From positions 992,001-1,056,000 of the forward strand of contig NC_012860.1 in the NCBI RefSeq assembly GCF_000026945.1: 64,000 nt of DNA, written 5' to 3'. Both the position numbers and the translations under genes were made by a program. Shown in pieces: positions 50,352 to 59,466 of this stretch. Numbering within the stretch: the first letter of the stretch is position 1; each line of letters starts with the position of its first letter. The notes under the pieces are model-generated. The model was not told where the DNA came from. It did not search any database and saw only the letters and a list, made by a program, of their open reading frames with translations. The stretch is from Candida dubliniensis CD36 (taxonomy: Eukaryota > Ascomycota > Pichiomycetes > Serinales > Debaryomycetaceae).

Positions 50352-50901
50352 TCTACTGGGGTTGAATCAAACTCTGTTATTGCTGTTGATCCAAAAGAAA
50401 GAATTTTCTGGGTGGAAATGTTGCAATGTGTTTCGTAGTGGATATTTTCCAGAATTTCAGGTGCGATATTTTTTTTTTTTTTTTTTTTTTTTTTTGGCTT
50501 TCTTTCCTTCCTTTTTCCACCTCCCATAATGTTTCTTTAATAGGAAAAGTAAGTATGCAACCAGTAAACAATGAAAACTTTTAGTGCGCGACGTTCAACA
50601 ATTTAATTTAATTGTTAACATTTAGTATGACATATAAATTAATCAATTTAGTGACATTTTGTAATTTCACGACATTTCAACATTCAACTATTAGCGACAA
50701 TTTCCATTGAATGTTCTAGTGTGGTTTTATACACGCAACCAAAACTCCCTTAAGTATGCAACTAAAAAAAATAAAGAAAAATGGAATTTAGCGAGAACTG
50801 TTTTCGATTATTGCTCCACCAAAGAAATTGATCATTACAGCATATATCCAACAATCAACACAGCATATCATTTGATTAAACTTTATCAATTTTGCCTAAA
50901 A
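50352..50901. promoter_or_regulatory. Divergent promoter MRL1 / ankyrin-DIL gene
   Basis: 550 bp. It contains an uninterrupted run of 27 T (50469-50495), the longest homopolymer I noticed in the window. The frame of the ankyrin-DIL gene stays open up to 50707 without looking coding. Confidence 0.4.
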
Positions 50902-53454
50902 ATGGATGCTTGGAACAATACAACTTCTTTTGCAGCAGATAGTCTACTGGGATTCAATAGTCAACTCCCAGACATTTTAAATTTATCTGATCCATTATTG
51001 GCCAAAATAATCACATCCAAAAAGGCATTACAATTATTAGAATCGAACCTTGTTTCTGGAGTTTCTGAAGATGGAGGGGAAAATAGTAGTAACAATGCAA
51101 ATAAAGCTATTATAGAGTTGTTGATGTCGGCATGCGACGGCGATGTTGTTACTTTAGAGAGCATAACTAGATCTAATCCACACATTGTCAATCAACTATT
51201 TCCTAGTGATGAGAATGGGGCAACAGCATTGATTTATGCAGTATGTTTTAACAATCCCGACATTGTTGAATCTTTACTAGAGAATCACAAAGCTGATCCT
51301 GATATCCTGGACTCAATTGTCAATTATACACCAATTATGTGGGCTGTTCATCTTAATTATTTAAACATTGTTAAACTCTTGCTAGACCACCAGGCAGATC
51401 CCTTTTTGTCACCAAAAGATGATGGCAAAAATGCAAGCACATTGGTATTCCCGGAAAACGCAGAAATGTATGAATATTTCAGATCACACAACTTGTTAAA
51501 AACTAATACGGACAACAGTAACGATATTTACCAAGCAAATTCTTTTTTGCCACAAGATGATTATGAAGATGATTTGAATACAAAACTCAGAATGCACACT
51601 ATTACTGGCGATACTATTACCAACGAAGACGAAGAAAACCAGGAGCCACGAGTTGTTGGAGAGGATGAAGAGTATAATTTAGCACAGGACCCAATACTCC
51701 AACAACTTCCTGATTTTGAATATGATAAACTATTACCGGAACAGTATATAAAATTTACAGACAGCGATATACCAACACTATTGAACTATATATTTGATTT
51801 GAGATCACAAACTACATATCAGCACAATACCAAATTACCTGCTGCTATTGTTTTCCAATTGGTTAGATATTCAGCTTTGAAAGTTGAATCTACAGAGTTG
51901 ACGGATTTCTTGTTTGATTGTTTTACAGCAAGATTGCGAACAGTCACAAACACCAAGTCAGGTGCATTTAACATGGCAATCCAAGATGATGGTAAACCTG
52001 CCAACACAATGGGAGCTGGTGATATAGTATTGTTAAGTTATTGGTTGTCTTCATTACAATTTTTGCATTTCTATTTTGGTAAAAACAACATTTATTTAAA
52101 GTACCCCAGATTTTTGCAAGAATTAATTAATTTAGTCCAATCATTAACAGCGACATTATCCTTCTCGATCAATTCTAGATTAAATTTACTTGTTGATGAT
52201 TGTATTATTAACTTTACTAACCTAGTCGATGTTTCCAACGCATTGTATGCCAAAGATTGGAATTTGTTTAAGAAGAATAAGTCACATCCTAACACTTATG
52301 ATGATATTATGAATACATTATATCCACCTACCCAAATGGAATTAATGAAACCTTCACCAATTAGATACTTGCAAGTTTTGGGAGCTTTGGATTATGTGTT
52401 GAGAATTCACAAGGTTGATAACTTACTTCGTCTGGAAGCGTTTTCACAAGTATTTTATTATATCAATTGCACAATCTTTAATCGATTGATTAGTCAATCT
52501 AAATACTGCTCCCGTGCAAAAGCCATCCAAATACGTCTTAATGTATCGGCAATTGAAGATTGGTTGCGTTCCCATAATACGAAAGTGTATAGGACAGAAA
52601 CTATTGGTGGATTGAATAAATTGCTTGGTGATGCAGATGTGAAATTGCATAACCTTTTGAATGAAGATACGTCATCAGAACATCGCAAGAACCCACATTA
52701 TTTACAATTTTATTACAATTCATTATATCATATTGGCAAAAATCAGTTACAACCAACCATTGAACTTTTACAATGGTTGCAGTGTATGACTTCATTATCA
52801 GATGAAGAAAGTTTGATAAATACAATCAATCAATTTGATTGTTTAAATTATTACCAGCTTTTTAAGGTTGCTCATAAATTATACAAATATGAAGTTAATG
52901 AAGTAAAGTTACCAAAGAAATTAATTCAAGTGATCAAATCGTTAATGACCGAACAAGGCCCCAATCAAATTCAAAGATTGTTTTTGCATTATATGACACA
53001 AACAACATTTTTGTCGAAAGAGGAATACATCTACTTAAACCCAAACTACATTTTTGAAGTTGCATTACCTAATTTAACTGAATTAATCAATAGTTATGGA
53101 GCCGGTCTTGGTGGAGTTAGAGTACTTAGAAATAAAAAGTACCAACCGTCATTGCCAATTTCTATTATGGATGACATCGATGAGAGGTTGACTGAGAATA
53201 GGTCATGGCAAAATGAAACCTACGATTATGACGATAAGAATGATGACGAGGATGAAGACGACCATAACGGAAATGGCGATTCTGGATCTGTTGATCCAGG
53301 TACTTTTGAAAAGAAACCGGCACTTACCAAAGATATTGATGATTTCAAAGGAGATGAGTTATTCAAACAGGTGCAAATGCCCAATTCGTTGCTTCATAAA
53401 AATTGGGGTGATTCCTCAACAGGGGTTGAAGATTTTGAATCCAATCCATGGTGA
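50902..53454 (+). CDS. Ankyrin-repeat and DIL (dilute)-domain protein
   Basis: Fungal protein that joins ankyrin repeats to a class V myosin-type cargo domain without a motor. From the Met at 50902 (MDAWNNTTSFAADS) it is 850 residues. Ankyrin repeats lie at about 70-170 (NGATALIYAVCFNNPDIVESLLENHKADP; YTPIMWAVHLNYLNIVKLLLDHQADP). An acidic segment follows, then a DIL domain at about 365-720. Its core is LEAFSQVFYYINCTIFNRLI, CSRAKAIQIRLNVSAIEDWL and LLQWLQCMTSL. The tail is very acidic (DDKNDDEDEDDHNGNG). The frame is open to an ATG at 50707. I prefer 50902 because the extra 65 residues look like AT-rich leader and the context there (CTAAAAATGG) is good. The function is unknown; a role in vesicle or organelle tethering is only suggested by the domain. 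Confidence 0.8.
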   Translation: MDAWNNTTSFAADSLLGFNSQLPDILNLSDPLLAKIITSKKALQLLESNLVSGVSEDGGENSSNNANKAIIELLMSACDGDVVTLESITRSNPHIVNQLFPSDENGATALIYAVCFNNPDIVESLLENHKADPDILDSIVNYTPIMWAVHLNYLNIVKLLLDHQADPFLSPKDDGKNASTLVFPENAEMYEYFRSHNLLKTNTDNSNDIYQANSFLPQDDYEDDLNTKLRMHTITGDTITNEDEENQEPRVVGEDEEYNLAQDPILQQLPDFEYDKLLPEQYIKFTDSDIPTLLNYIFDLRSQTTYQHNTKLPAAIVFQLVRYSALKVESTELTDFLFDCFTARLRTVTNTKSGAFNMAIQDDGKPANTMGAGDIVLLSYWLSSLQFLHFYFGKNNIYLKYPRFLQELINLVQSLTATLSFSINSRLNLLVDDCIINFTNLVDVSNALYAKDWNLFKKNKSHPNTYDDIMNTLYPPTQMELMKPSPIRYLQVLGALDYVLRIHKVDNLLRLEAFSQVFYYINCTIFNRLISQSKYCSRAKAIQIRLNVSAIEDWLRSHNTKVYRTETIGGLNKLLGDADVKLHNLLNEDTSSEHRKNPHYLQFYYNSLYHIGKNQLQPTIELLQWLQCMTSLSDEESLINTINQFDCLNYYQLFKVAHKLYKYEVNEVKLPKKLIQVIKSLMTEQGPNQIQRLFLHYMTQTTFLSKEEYIYLNPNYIFEVALPNLTELINSYGAGLGGVRVLRNKKYQPSLPISIMDDIDERLTENRSWQNETYDYDDKNDDEDEDDHNGNGDSGSVDPGTFEKKPALTKDIDDFKGDELFKQVQMPNSLLHKNWGDSSTGVEDFESNPW

Positions 53455-54843
53455 GAAATAATTAATACAATTGCATAACCCGACACTTTAAATAGACTTT
53501 ATAATAATTTTGCAAAACTTCTACTAATCGTCTTGTAATTGGTAATGATATGACGAACTGTTGATCAATAAGGGGGGGGTGTAATTGCTTAACCGCAATC
53601 TCAATAGTATTGGTTTTGTTTGTGCAACTTCTTCTGATCGTTAATGGTTATATTTCTCTAACATTTATTGGACGAGGCTATACAAACCATAAGTTTGGGT
53701 GTCTCTCTGCATATTCAATATCTTCTTTCTTTTTTTTTTTTTCTTCTATTTTTTCCATTAGTTTGGTTTGGTTAATTTTCATTACAAAAGAAGAAAAAAT
53801 CAATCTCTGGAATTTTCCGTTCTCTAACAAATTATGTTTTAAACTGGTATTCTTTTTCCAAAAAAAAGAGATAGAAAGACCAATCAGTAACTGATAATCT
53901 TATGAATGATTAGCGAATGTGCAGCATTAGAATCCAAAGGAGACATAGTTTTCGTCTAATGTGATACTTTGTATGTCTGGTGATACATAGTATACACAGT
54001 ATATTCTTTTTGAAGTCAAATTAATGAATATCTACAATGATGCCCAGGCACTACCGCCAATATTACTATTTTTTGTGGAGAAGCGATATATATATACTAT
54101 GTAATATGTTCTTGAGTGGTGGCGTTGTTGTTGTTTTTGTTGTTCCTGAAACAAGAAATTAACAATGGCTTGTTTTGAGTGTATGTAGAGAGGAGTTAGT
54201 CCCTTTGTTCCCCTTGTTTGTGACTAAAATAAATTCCAAAAATAAAAGAATCATTTAACCAAGAAAAAATGAAACATTTAGTTCTTCTATTATTATTAAT
54301 CGTGTAATACACAAAGAGTAGATACACGCTCTCACTATATAGAATTGATCTTATTTTTGTTATTTTTACACGCAAGGTTTCGACTGCAACCAATGACACA
54401 AAATCGTCATGAAAAATTTACTAAAACAACAACAACAACAATAATAATAATACTAAAACTCAATATACACACTACTTAATACTTAACATTTTGACCTATG
54501 ACACAATTAAGAAGCAGTCTATTAATTCATCACCATGTCTTTAATTAAACGAAATTTGTTATAATTTGCAGATACTGCAACGTCAAAAACAATATAAATA
54601 AACCTATATTTCTCCAACTTTCTTTCTCTTTGTTGAAGTATAGTTTTCTTTTTCTTCACTTGTTGCCATATACTTTTAAGGATACCCTTGCAACAAATAG
54701 TCTTGTCTTCTAGTCATTCGTTTAACTTTCCAGTCAGATTTTATTTTTGTTTAATAAAAAAAGTTTCATCAACTTTAAATAAGAACTAAAGATATCTTCA
54801 AACTTGAACAAGAACTACCCACCTAGACAAGTGAAGTAAGAAA
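53455..54843 (+). promoter_or_regulatory. SAP7 upstream region
   Basis: 1.4 kb with no supported gene. It includes a G8 run (53572-53579), a T-run at 53731-53742 and a CAA/TAA-type microsatellite at about 54424-54452. A TATAAATA element at 54593-54600 lies about 245 bp before the ATG. A long promoter suits a regulated, environment-responsive gene. Confidence 0.4.
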
Positions 54844-56535
54844 ATGCAAAGAATATTAGAGTTATTACTTTTATCATCTACAGCTCTTGCTGTTATTGGT
54901 GATGGTTTCATTGCTTTGCCAGTGCACAAACTTCAAGCTGATGAAGGCAGTGTACATTTCCCAAACCGTTTACCTATTTTTGATCTTGTAAATGGTGTTG
55001 CTAAGACTGCTCAAGAAGATGTAAACCAGATCATTCAACCTATCTTTGGTAATGGGATTTTTTCTGGTGGCTCAATTGAAGTCGGACATTCTGCTGATGG
55101 ACACAGTGTAAAACATGAAGTATCATTTTCTCCTCCATCATCAACTGACAATAAAGATAATGAACCAACTAAAACCGGATTTTCCTTAGATGACTTGATT
55201 AAATCAATTCCAACTGAATTCTGGAGTTTAATTGGTCTGGATAAGCCTCCAACTTTATCTGACGATAGGTCCAAAGATGCTGATTTCACTCCAAGTGCTG
55301 TCTCACAGGTCGAACAACCAACAAGCAAGAGCGTTGAATCAACTGCTCCTAGCTCTGTTTCAAATGATAGTGAACCTTCTTCATCTGGTGCAAACAAACA
55401 AACTGGTGCTTTTTTCCTTAGTTTAGATAACACTCAAACATTATACACTGCTACATTGAAAGTTGGTTCACCACCTCAAGAAGTTCAAGTAATGATTGAT
55501 ACTGGATCTTCTGATTTATGGTTCATTTCTTCAGGAAATTCTCAATGTAAAGCCAACGGAGGATCAATTGATTGTGACCAATATGGTGTATTTGATAAAC
55601 TGAAATCTTCTTCATGGCACGATAACAAAACTGATTATTCAATTAGCTATTATGATGGTGATAAGGCATCAGGCACTATGGGTCAAGATAATATTACTTT
55701 TGCTGCAGGATTCCTGATTGAAAACGCCAACTTTGCTGTTATTGAAAACACTACTTCCAGTATTGGTGTTTTCGGTGTCGGCTATCCTGAATTGGAAGCA
55801 GTTAAGCCAAAATATACTAATTTACCATTTGCTATGAAGGAACAAAACTTGATTGCTAAAGTTGCTTATTCCTTATATCTTGATTCTCGTGATGCTGCTC
55901 AAGGTTATATTTTATTTGGTGGTATTGATCATGCCAAATACACCGGGGATTTGAAAGCTTTTGATATTGTCAAGTCTAACGATAAATATGTTTACTCCCA
56001 AATCCCATTGACCTCAGTCGTTTCGTCATTGAACAATTACACTAATGCTTACGGTCTTCCCGCAGGTACTAATCATCCAAAAGTTGGTGCTGTTATTTAC
56101 AATGGTACTGATTCTTTCAATGGTGGTATTGATCTCAAGGACACACCAACCTTGTTGGATACCGGAACTACATACAGTTACTTGTCCAAAGACCAAGTTG
56201 AATCCATTGTTGGACTTTTTGGTAATGTTACCTATAATGATGCTGGTAAAGCTTACGAAGTGCCATGTTGGGTAGGTAATCCTGGCAATTATTTGGAATT
56301 CAATTTCAAAAATGAGCAATACATTAAAGTTCCAACCTCTGAATTTGTTATATCAGTGGGTACTTATGCCAGTGGTGCTGAATTATGTGTATTTGGTATT
56401 TTACCAGGTACTCATTCAATTTTGGGTGACAACTTTATGAGAAGTGTCTATGCTGTGTTTGATTTGGAAGACCATGTCATCTCCATTGCACAAGCTGCTT
56501 ATAATGATAACCATGCTGTTGTTCCTATTGAATAG
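54844..56535 (+). CDS. SAP7: Secreted aspartyl protease, Sap7 type
   Basis: Secreted pepsin-family protease of the Candida SAP family. The 563-residue protein starts with a signal peptide (MQRILELLLLSSTALAV). An unusually long Ser/Asp-rich prosegment (to about residue 190) follows, then the catalytic domain. The two active aspartates are Asp219 in MIDTGSSDLWF and Asp439 in LLDTGTTYSYL; the flap region has SYYDGDKASGTMG. Cysteine pairs and several N-x-T/S sites are present, and there is no GPI-type hydrophobic tail. I see no Lys-Arg or other dibasic Kex2 site before the catalytic domain, unlike most Saps. CTG codons at residues 253 and 291 fall where serine fits. The long prosegment is the hallmark of Sap7 within the family. 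Confidence 0.93.
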   Translation: MQRILELLLLSSTALAVIGDGFIALPVHKLQADEGSVHFPNRLPIFDLVNGVAKTAQEDVNQIIQPIFGNGIFSGGSIEVGHSADGHSVKHEVSFSPPSSTDNKDNEPTKTGFSLDDLIKSIPTEFWSLIGLDKPPTLSDDRSKDADFTPSAVSQVEQPTSKSVESTAPSSVSNDSEPSSSGANKQTGAFFLSLDNTQTLYTATLKVGSPPQEVQVMIDTGSSDLWFISSGNSQCKANGGSIDCDQYGVFDKLKSSSWHDNKTDYSISYYDGDKASGTMGQDNITFAAGFLIENANFAVIENTTSSIGVFGVGYPELEAVKPKYTNLPFAMKEQNLIAKVAYSLYLDSRDAAQGYILFGGIDHAKYTGDLKAFDIVKSNDKYVYSQIPLTSVVSSLNNYTNAYGLPAGTNHPKVGAVIYNGTDSFNGGIDLKDTPTLLDTGTTYSYLSKDQVESIVGLFGNVTYNDAGKAYEVPCWVGNPGNYLEFNFKNEQYIKVPTSEFVISVGTYASGAELCVFGILPGTHSILGDNFMRSVYAVFDLEDHVISIAQAAYNDNHAVVPIE

Positions 56536-56905
56536 ACATTATAGAATACCCAAGCGTAGATAGTTTTACCAAAAAGCAAAAAAAAAAGAAAAGAAGACAA
56601 AAAGTCTAATAAATAAAATGAGTTTGATTTGAGAGTTATAGAAGATATAATGATTGTTATTGTAGGTTATTTTTAGGTGAGTTTACTTTAGCTATTGCTC
56701 TACATTGCGTATATAACTAGTCTTGTCTTATATAATCACGATTGAAATGAGCCCTTTATATTATCTGAATTACCTAGCCACTTCTAAGTTTAGGCAAAAA
56801 CAATAAATCATAAATATAAGATTGGGTATATATATACAAGAAATAAAAAACTGGAAAAAGGAACCCCATCTTTGTCCATTCCTCACAACTAACCACTTGA
56901 CATCT
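56536..56905. other. Convergent spacer SAP7 / MRPL37
   Basis: 370 bp between converging stops. AT-rich, with an A-run near 56578-56588 and TATATA sequence near 56829-56836. No gene seen. Confidence 0.35.
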
Positions 56906-57247
56906 CTATAATTTACTTAAAAAGTTGTTATTTTTGATGGTTGAATTGTTTTCTTTACTCAATTTGATTCTTCTCCATCTAAGGAAATTTTCATTTTGAA
57001 TAGCCTTCAAATTCTCTTTTGGATCAAGCATAGTCCATAACCATTCAGGATATTCTGAGTCTTCTTTAGCAACGGGTTCATCACCTTTTTTGAATACTTT
57101 CAAGTTCAACACAGTACCTGCTGGACATGTTGATTTGGGAGTAGTTGTAGTGGTTTCATTAAATCTAGTTGATGACACTGTGAGTTGTCTAGTGTTTATT
57201 ATGGGAGAAACTCTCTTGAAAGTTACTTTGGATATACTTCTAAACAT
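56906..57247 (-). CDS. MRPL37: Mitochondrial large-subunit ribosomal protein mL54
   Basis: Mitochondria-specific ribosomal protein of the large subunit. It has 113 residues. The basic, Ser/Thr-rich N-terminus (MFRSISKVTFKRVSPI) is an import presequence. The conserved mL54 core reads CPAGTVLNLKVFKKGDEPVAKEDSEYPEWLWTMLDP, followed by a short helical end (NENFLRWRRIKLSKENN). Named for S. cerevisiae MRPL37. It is divergent from OLA1. The shared spacer holds two TGAAAATTTT elements (57317-57326 and 57398-57407), which resemble the RRPE/AATTTT motif linked to mitoribosomal genes in C. albicans. Confidence 0.9.
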   Translation of the reverse strand: MFRSISKVTFKRVSPIINTRQLTVSSTRFNETTTTTPKSTCPAGTVLNLKVFKKGDEPVAKEDSEYPEWLWTMLDPKENLKAIQNENFLRWRRIKLSKENNSTIKNNNFLSKL

Positions 57248-57560
57248 TGTAAATGATAATGGATCTCTATTAATTCTGGTATGATCTTGAACTTGCTCTA
57301 TGATTGGGGTTATGAATGAAAATTTTCTTTCTCTGTTTTCTTTGTTGAGTTCGTGTGAGTCTGCTCAAATTACCTAGGTGTTAGCTTTTCTTTCGACTGA
57401 AAATTTTATTTGTAACCAACCTATGCACCACCACCACACACACAACAATACGCAGCAAAAGAAGGAAGCAAAAAAAAAAATTTTTTTTTTTTTTTTTCAC
57501 GGAATCTTCTCTTATTACTTTCAAAATCTATTTAAACACATTGAATTAATAGATTGTAAT
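57248..57560. promoter_or_regulatory. Divergent promoter MRPL37 / OLA1 with two TGAAAATTTT elements
   Basis: 313 bp. TGAAAATTTT occurs twice (57317-57326 and 57398-57407). A block of A's followed by T's (about 57470-57497) lies 65-90 bp before OLA1. The OLA1 frame is open through part of this spacer but is not coding. Confidence 0.45.
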
Positions 57561-58751
57561 ATGGCACCAAAAAAGAAAGGAGTTGTTGAAAAACCAATTT
57601 TATTGGGTAGACCAGGTAATAACTTAAAATCCGGTATTGTTGGGTTAGCCAATGTTGGTAAATCCACTTTTTTCCAAGCAATTACTAGATCTCCTTTAGG
57701 TAACCCTGCCAATTATCCATTCGCCACTATTGATCCTGAAGAAGCCAGGGTCATTGTCCCATCACCAAGATTCGATAAATTATGTGAATTGTATAAACCA
57801 AAAAGTGAAGTTCCAGCCTTTTTGACTGTTTATGACATTGCTGGTTTAACTAAAGGTGCTCATGCCGGTGAAGGTTTAGGTAACAATTTCTTAGCCAATA
57901 TCAGAGCTGTCGATTCTATTTTCCAAATGGTCAGATGTTTCGATGATGCTGATATCATTCATATTAACGACGAAGTTAACCCAATAGCTGATTTGGATAT
58001 CATCAAGGATGAATTGAGATTGAAAGATATTGATTTCGCCAATACTTATTTGGAAGGTGTTGAAAAGATTGCTAAAAGAGGTGGACAATCTTTAGAAGTT
58101 AAACAAAAGAAAGAAGAAGCCGAATTTGTCAAGAAAGTTATTCAAATGTTAGAAGATGGTAAAAGAATTGCTAACCAAACTTGGACTGCTAAAGAAGTTG
58201 ATGTCATCAATCAAATGTTATTGTTGACTGCCAAGCCATGTATCTACTTGATCAATTTGTCCGAAAAAGATTACATTAGAAAGAAGAACAAGTACTTGTT
58301 AAAGATTAAAGAATGGGTTGATACCAATTCCCCAGGTGATTTGATTGTGCCACTTTCTGTTTCTTTCGAAGAAAAGTTGGCTAGCATGGAATCTGACGAA
58401 GAAAGAGAAGCTTATTGTAAAGAAATTGGTGCTCAATCTGCCTTACCAAAAATCATTGTTGCCATGAGACAAAAATTGGACTTGATTTCCTTTTTCACTG
58501 GTGGTCCAGACGAAGTTAGAGAATGGACCATTAGAAAATGGTACACTGCTCCACAAGCAGCTGGTACTATTCACACAGATTTAGAAAGAACATTTATATT
58601 GGCACAAGTCATTAAATATGAAGATTTGATTGAATATGGTGATGAAAACAGTGTTAGAGCTGCTGGTAAATTAATGCAAAAGGGTAAGGATTACTTTGTT
58701 GAAGATGGGGATATCATTTATATCAAAGCCGCCGATGGTAAAGCCCGTTAA
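57561..58751 (+). CDS. OLA1: Obg-like ATPase (YchF/OLA1)
   Basis: Highly conserved cytosolic P-loop ATPase that binds ribosomes and takes part in translation and stress control. From the Met at 57561 (MAPKKKGVVEKPILLGRPGNNLKSG) it is 396 residues, the normal length. The P-loop GLANVGKST starts at residue 28. Switch and G3 blocks (YDIAGLTKGAHAGEGLGNNFL) follow. The G4 region reads NLSEKDY instead of NKxD, the change that makes this family prefer ATP. The C-terminal TGS domain is intact (LISFFTGGPDEVREWTIRKW, PQAAGTIHTDLERTFI). The frame is open to an upstream ATG at 57378, but those 61 residues (FFFFFHGIF...) are translated poly-T leader. Codon use is highly biased, as expected of strong expression. 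Confidence 0.97.
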   Translation: MAPKKKGVVEKPILLGRPGNNLKSGIVGLANVGKSTFFQAITRSPLGNPANYPFATIDPEEARVIVPSPRFDKLCELYKPKSEVPAFLTVYDIAGLTKGAHAGEGLGNNFLANIRAVDSIFQMVRCFDDADIIHINDEVNPIADLDIIKDELRLKDIDFANTYLEGVEKIAKRGGQSLEVKQKKEEAEFVKKVIQMLEDGKRIANQTWTAKEVDVINQMLLLTAKPCIYLINLSEKDYIRKKNKYLLKIKEWVDTNSPGDLIVPLSVSFEEKLASMESDEEREAYCKEIGAQSALPKIIVAMRQKLDLISFFTGGPDEVREWTIRKWYTAPQAAGTIHTDLERTFILAQVIKYEDLIEYGDENSVRAAGKLMQKGKDYFVEDGDIIYIKAADGKAR

Positions 58752-59466
58752 GGGGGTAGCATGCTTGTTTTTGTGTATAGTATAATGAACATACATTTGC
58801 CATTAGCTAGGATGACTTTGAGTATAGAAGGGGGGGGGGGTCTTGTTGTGGGTGTACTCTTCAGCTGTGACCGCATGCAATTCCAGAACAAGGCTTATAT
58901 AGATTTGCTCAAGGAACCTGCAGAAAAATTCTCTTTTTCTTCTGCGTTGCCAAATGTTTTTACAACCAATCCATAAAGACATACAATATATTTAAGAATC
59001 CCCTTTATTTCACTTTACTGAAAGTTGTTTTAATATTTCCTAACCAGTTTTTAGGTGTTATTCTAGAGTTCTCTTTTTCTTTCCATGTTTGTTTCTTTCA
59101 GGTAAATGTTGCCGCAATTGAATTATTCCGCAACAATAAATTAGGCAAAAAAAAAAAAAATAAAATAAAATGAAATGAAACGAAAACAAGGCTTAAATTT
59201 TCACGTCTGAAATCTGGATATCCACCAGTAGTATATAGATCACCATGTGGCCCCTGTTGAATTTTTTTTTTTTTCCTTCAATTTATCTTTCTTCTTGAAA
59301 ATAGTCCTTATATTTTTGAATTCATAAGATCATCAACGGCTTAACATTCTACTGATCTCACTACAATACAATCTCACATTCAAGCAATTACAGAAAAGTG
59401 TAAAGTTAAATATCAGGCACAGCACCTTTGTAGATGAACAAAACAAACAACAACAGACAATGAAAA
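58752..59466 (+). promoter_or_regulatory. Upstream region of the MNN1-family gene
   Basis: 715 bp. It has a G-run of 11 (58830-58840) shortly after OLA1, an A-run at about 59146-59160 and a T-run at about 59261-59273. A 71-residue frame at 58761-58976 runs through the G-run and looks non-coding. Confidence 0.4.

Noticed and set aside
53610..53894. 94-residue plus-strand frame between the ankyrin-DIL gene and SAP7
   Set aside because: Phe/Ser homopolymers from T-runs; looks like translated spacer.
57378..57560. Upstream in-frame extension of OLA1
   Set aside because: Translates a poly-T tract (FFFFF) and promoter elements; the conserved protein starts at 57561.
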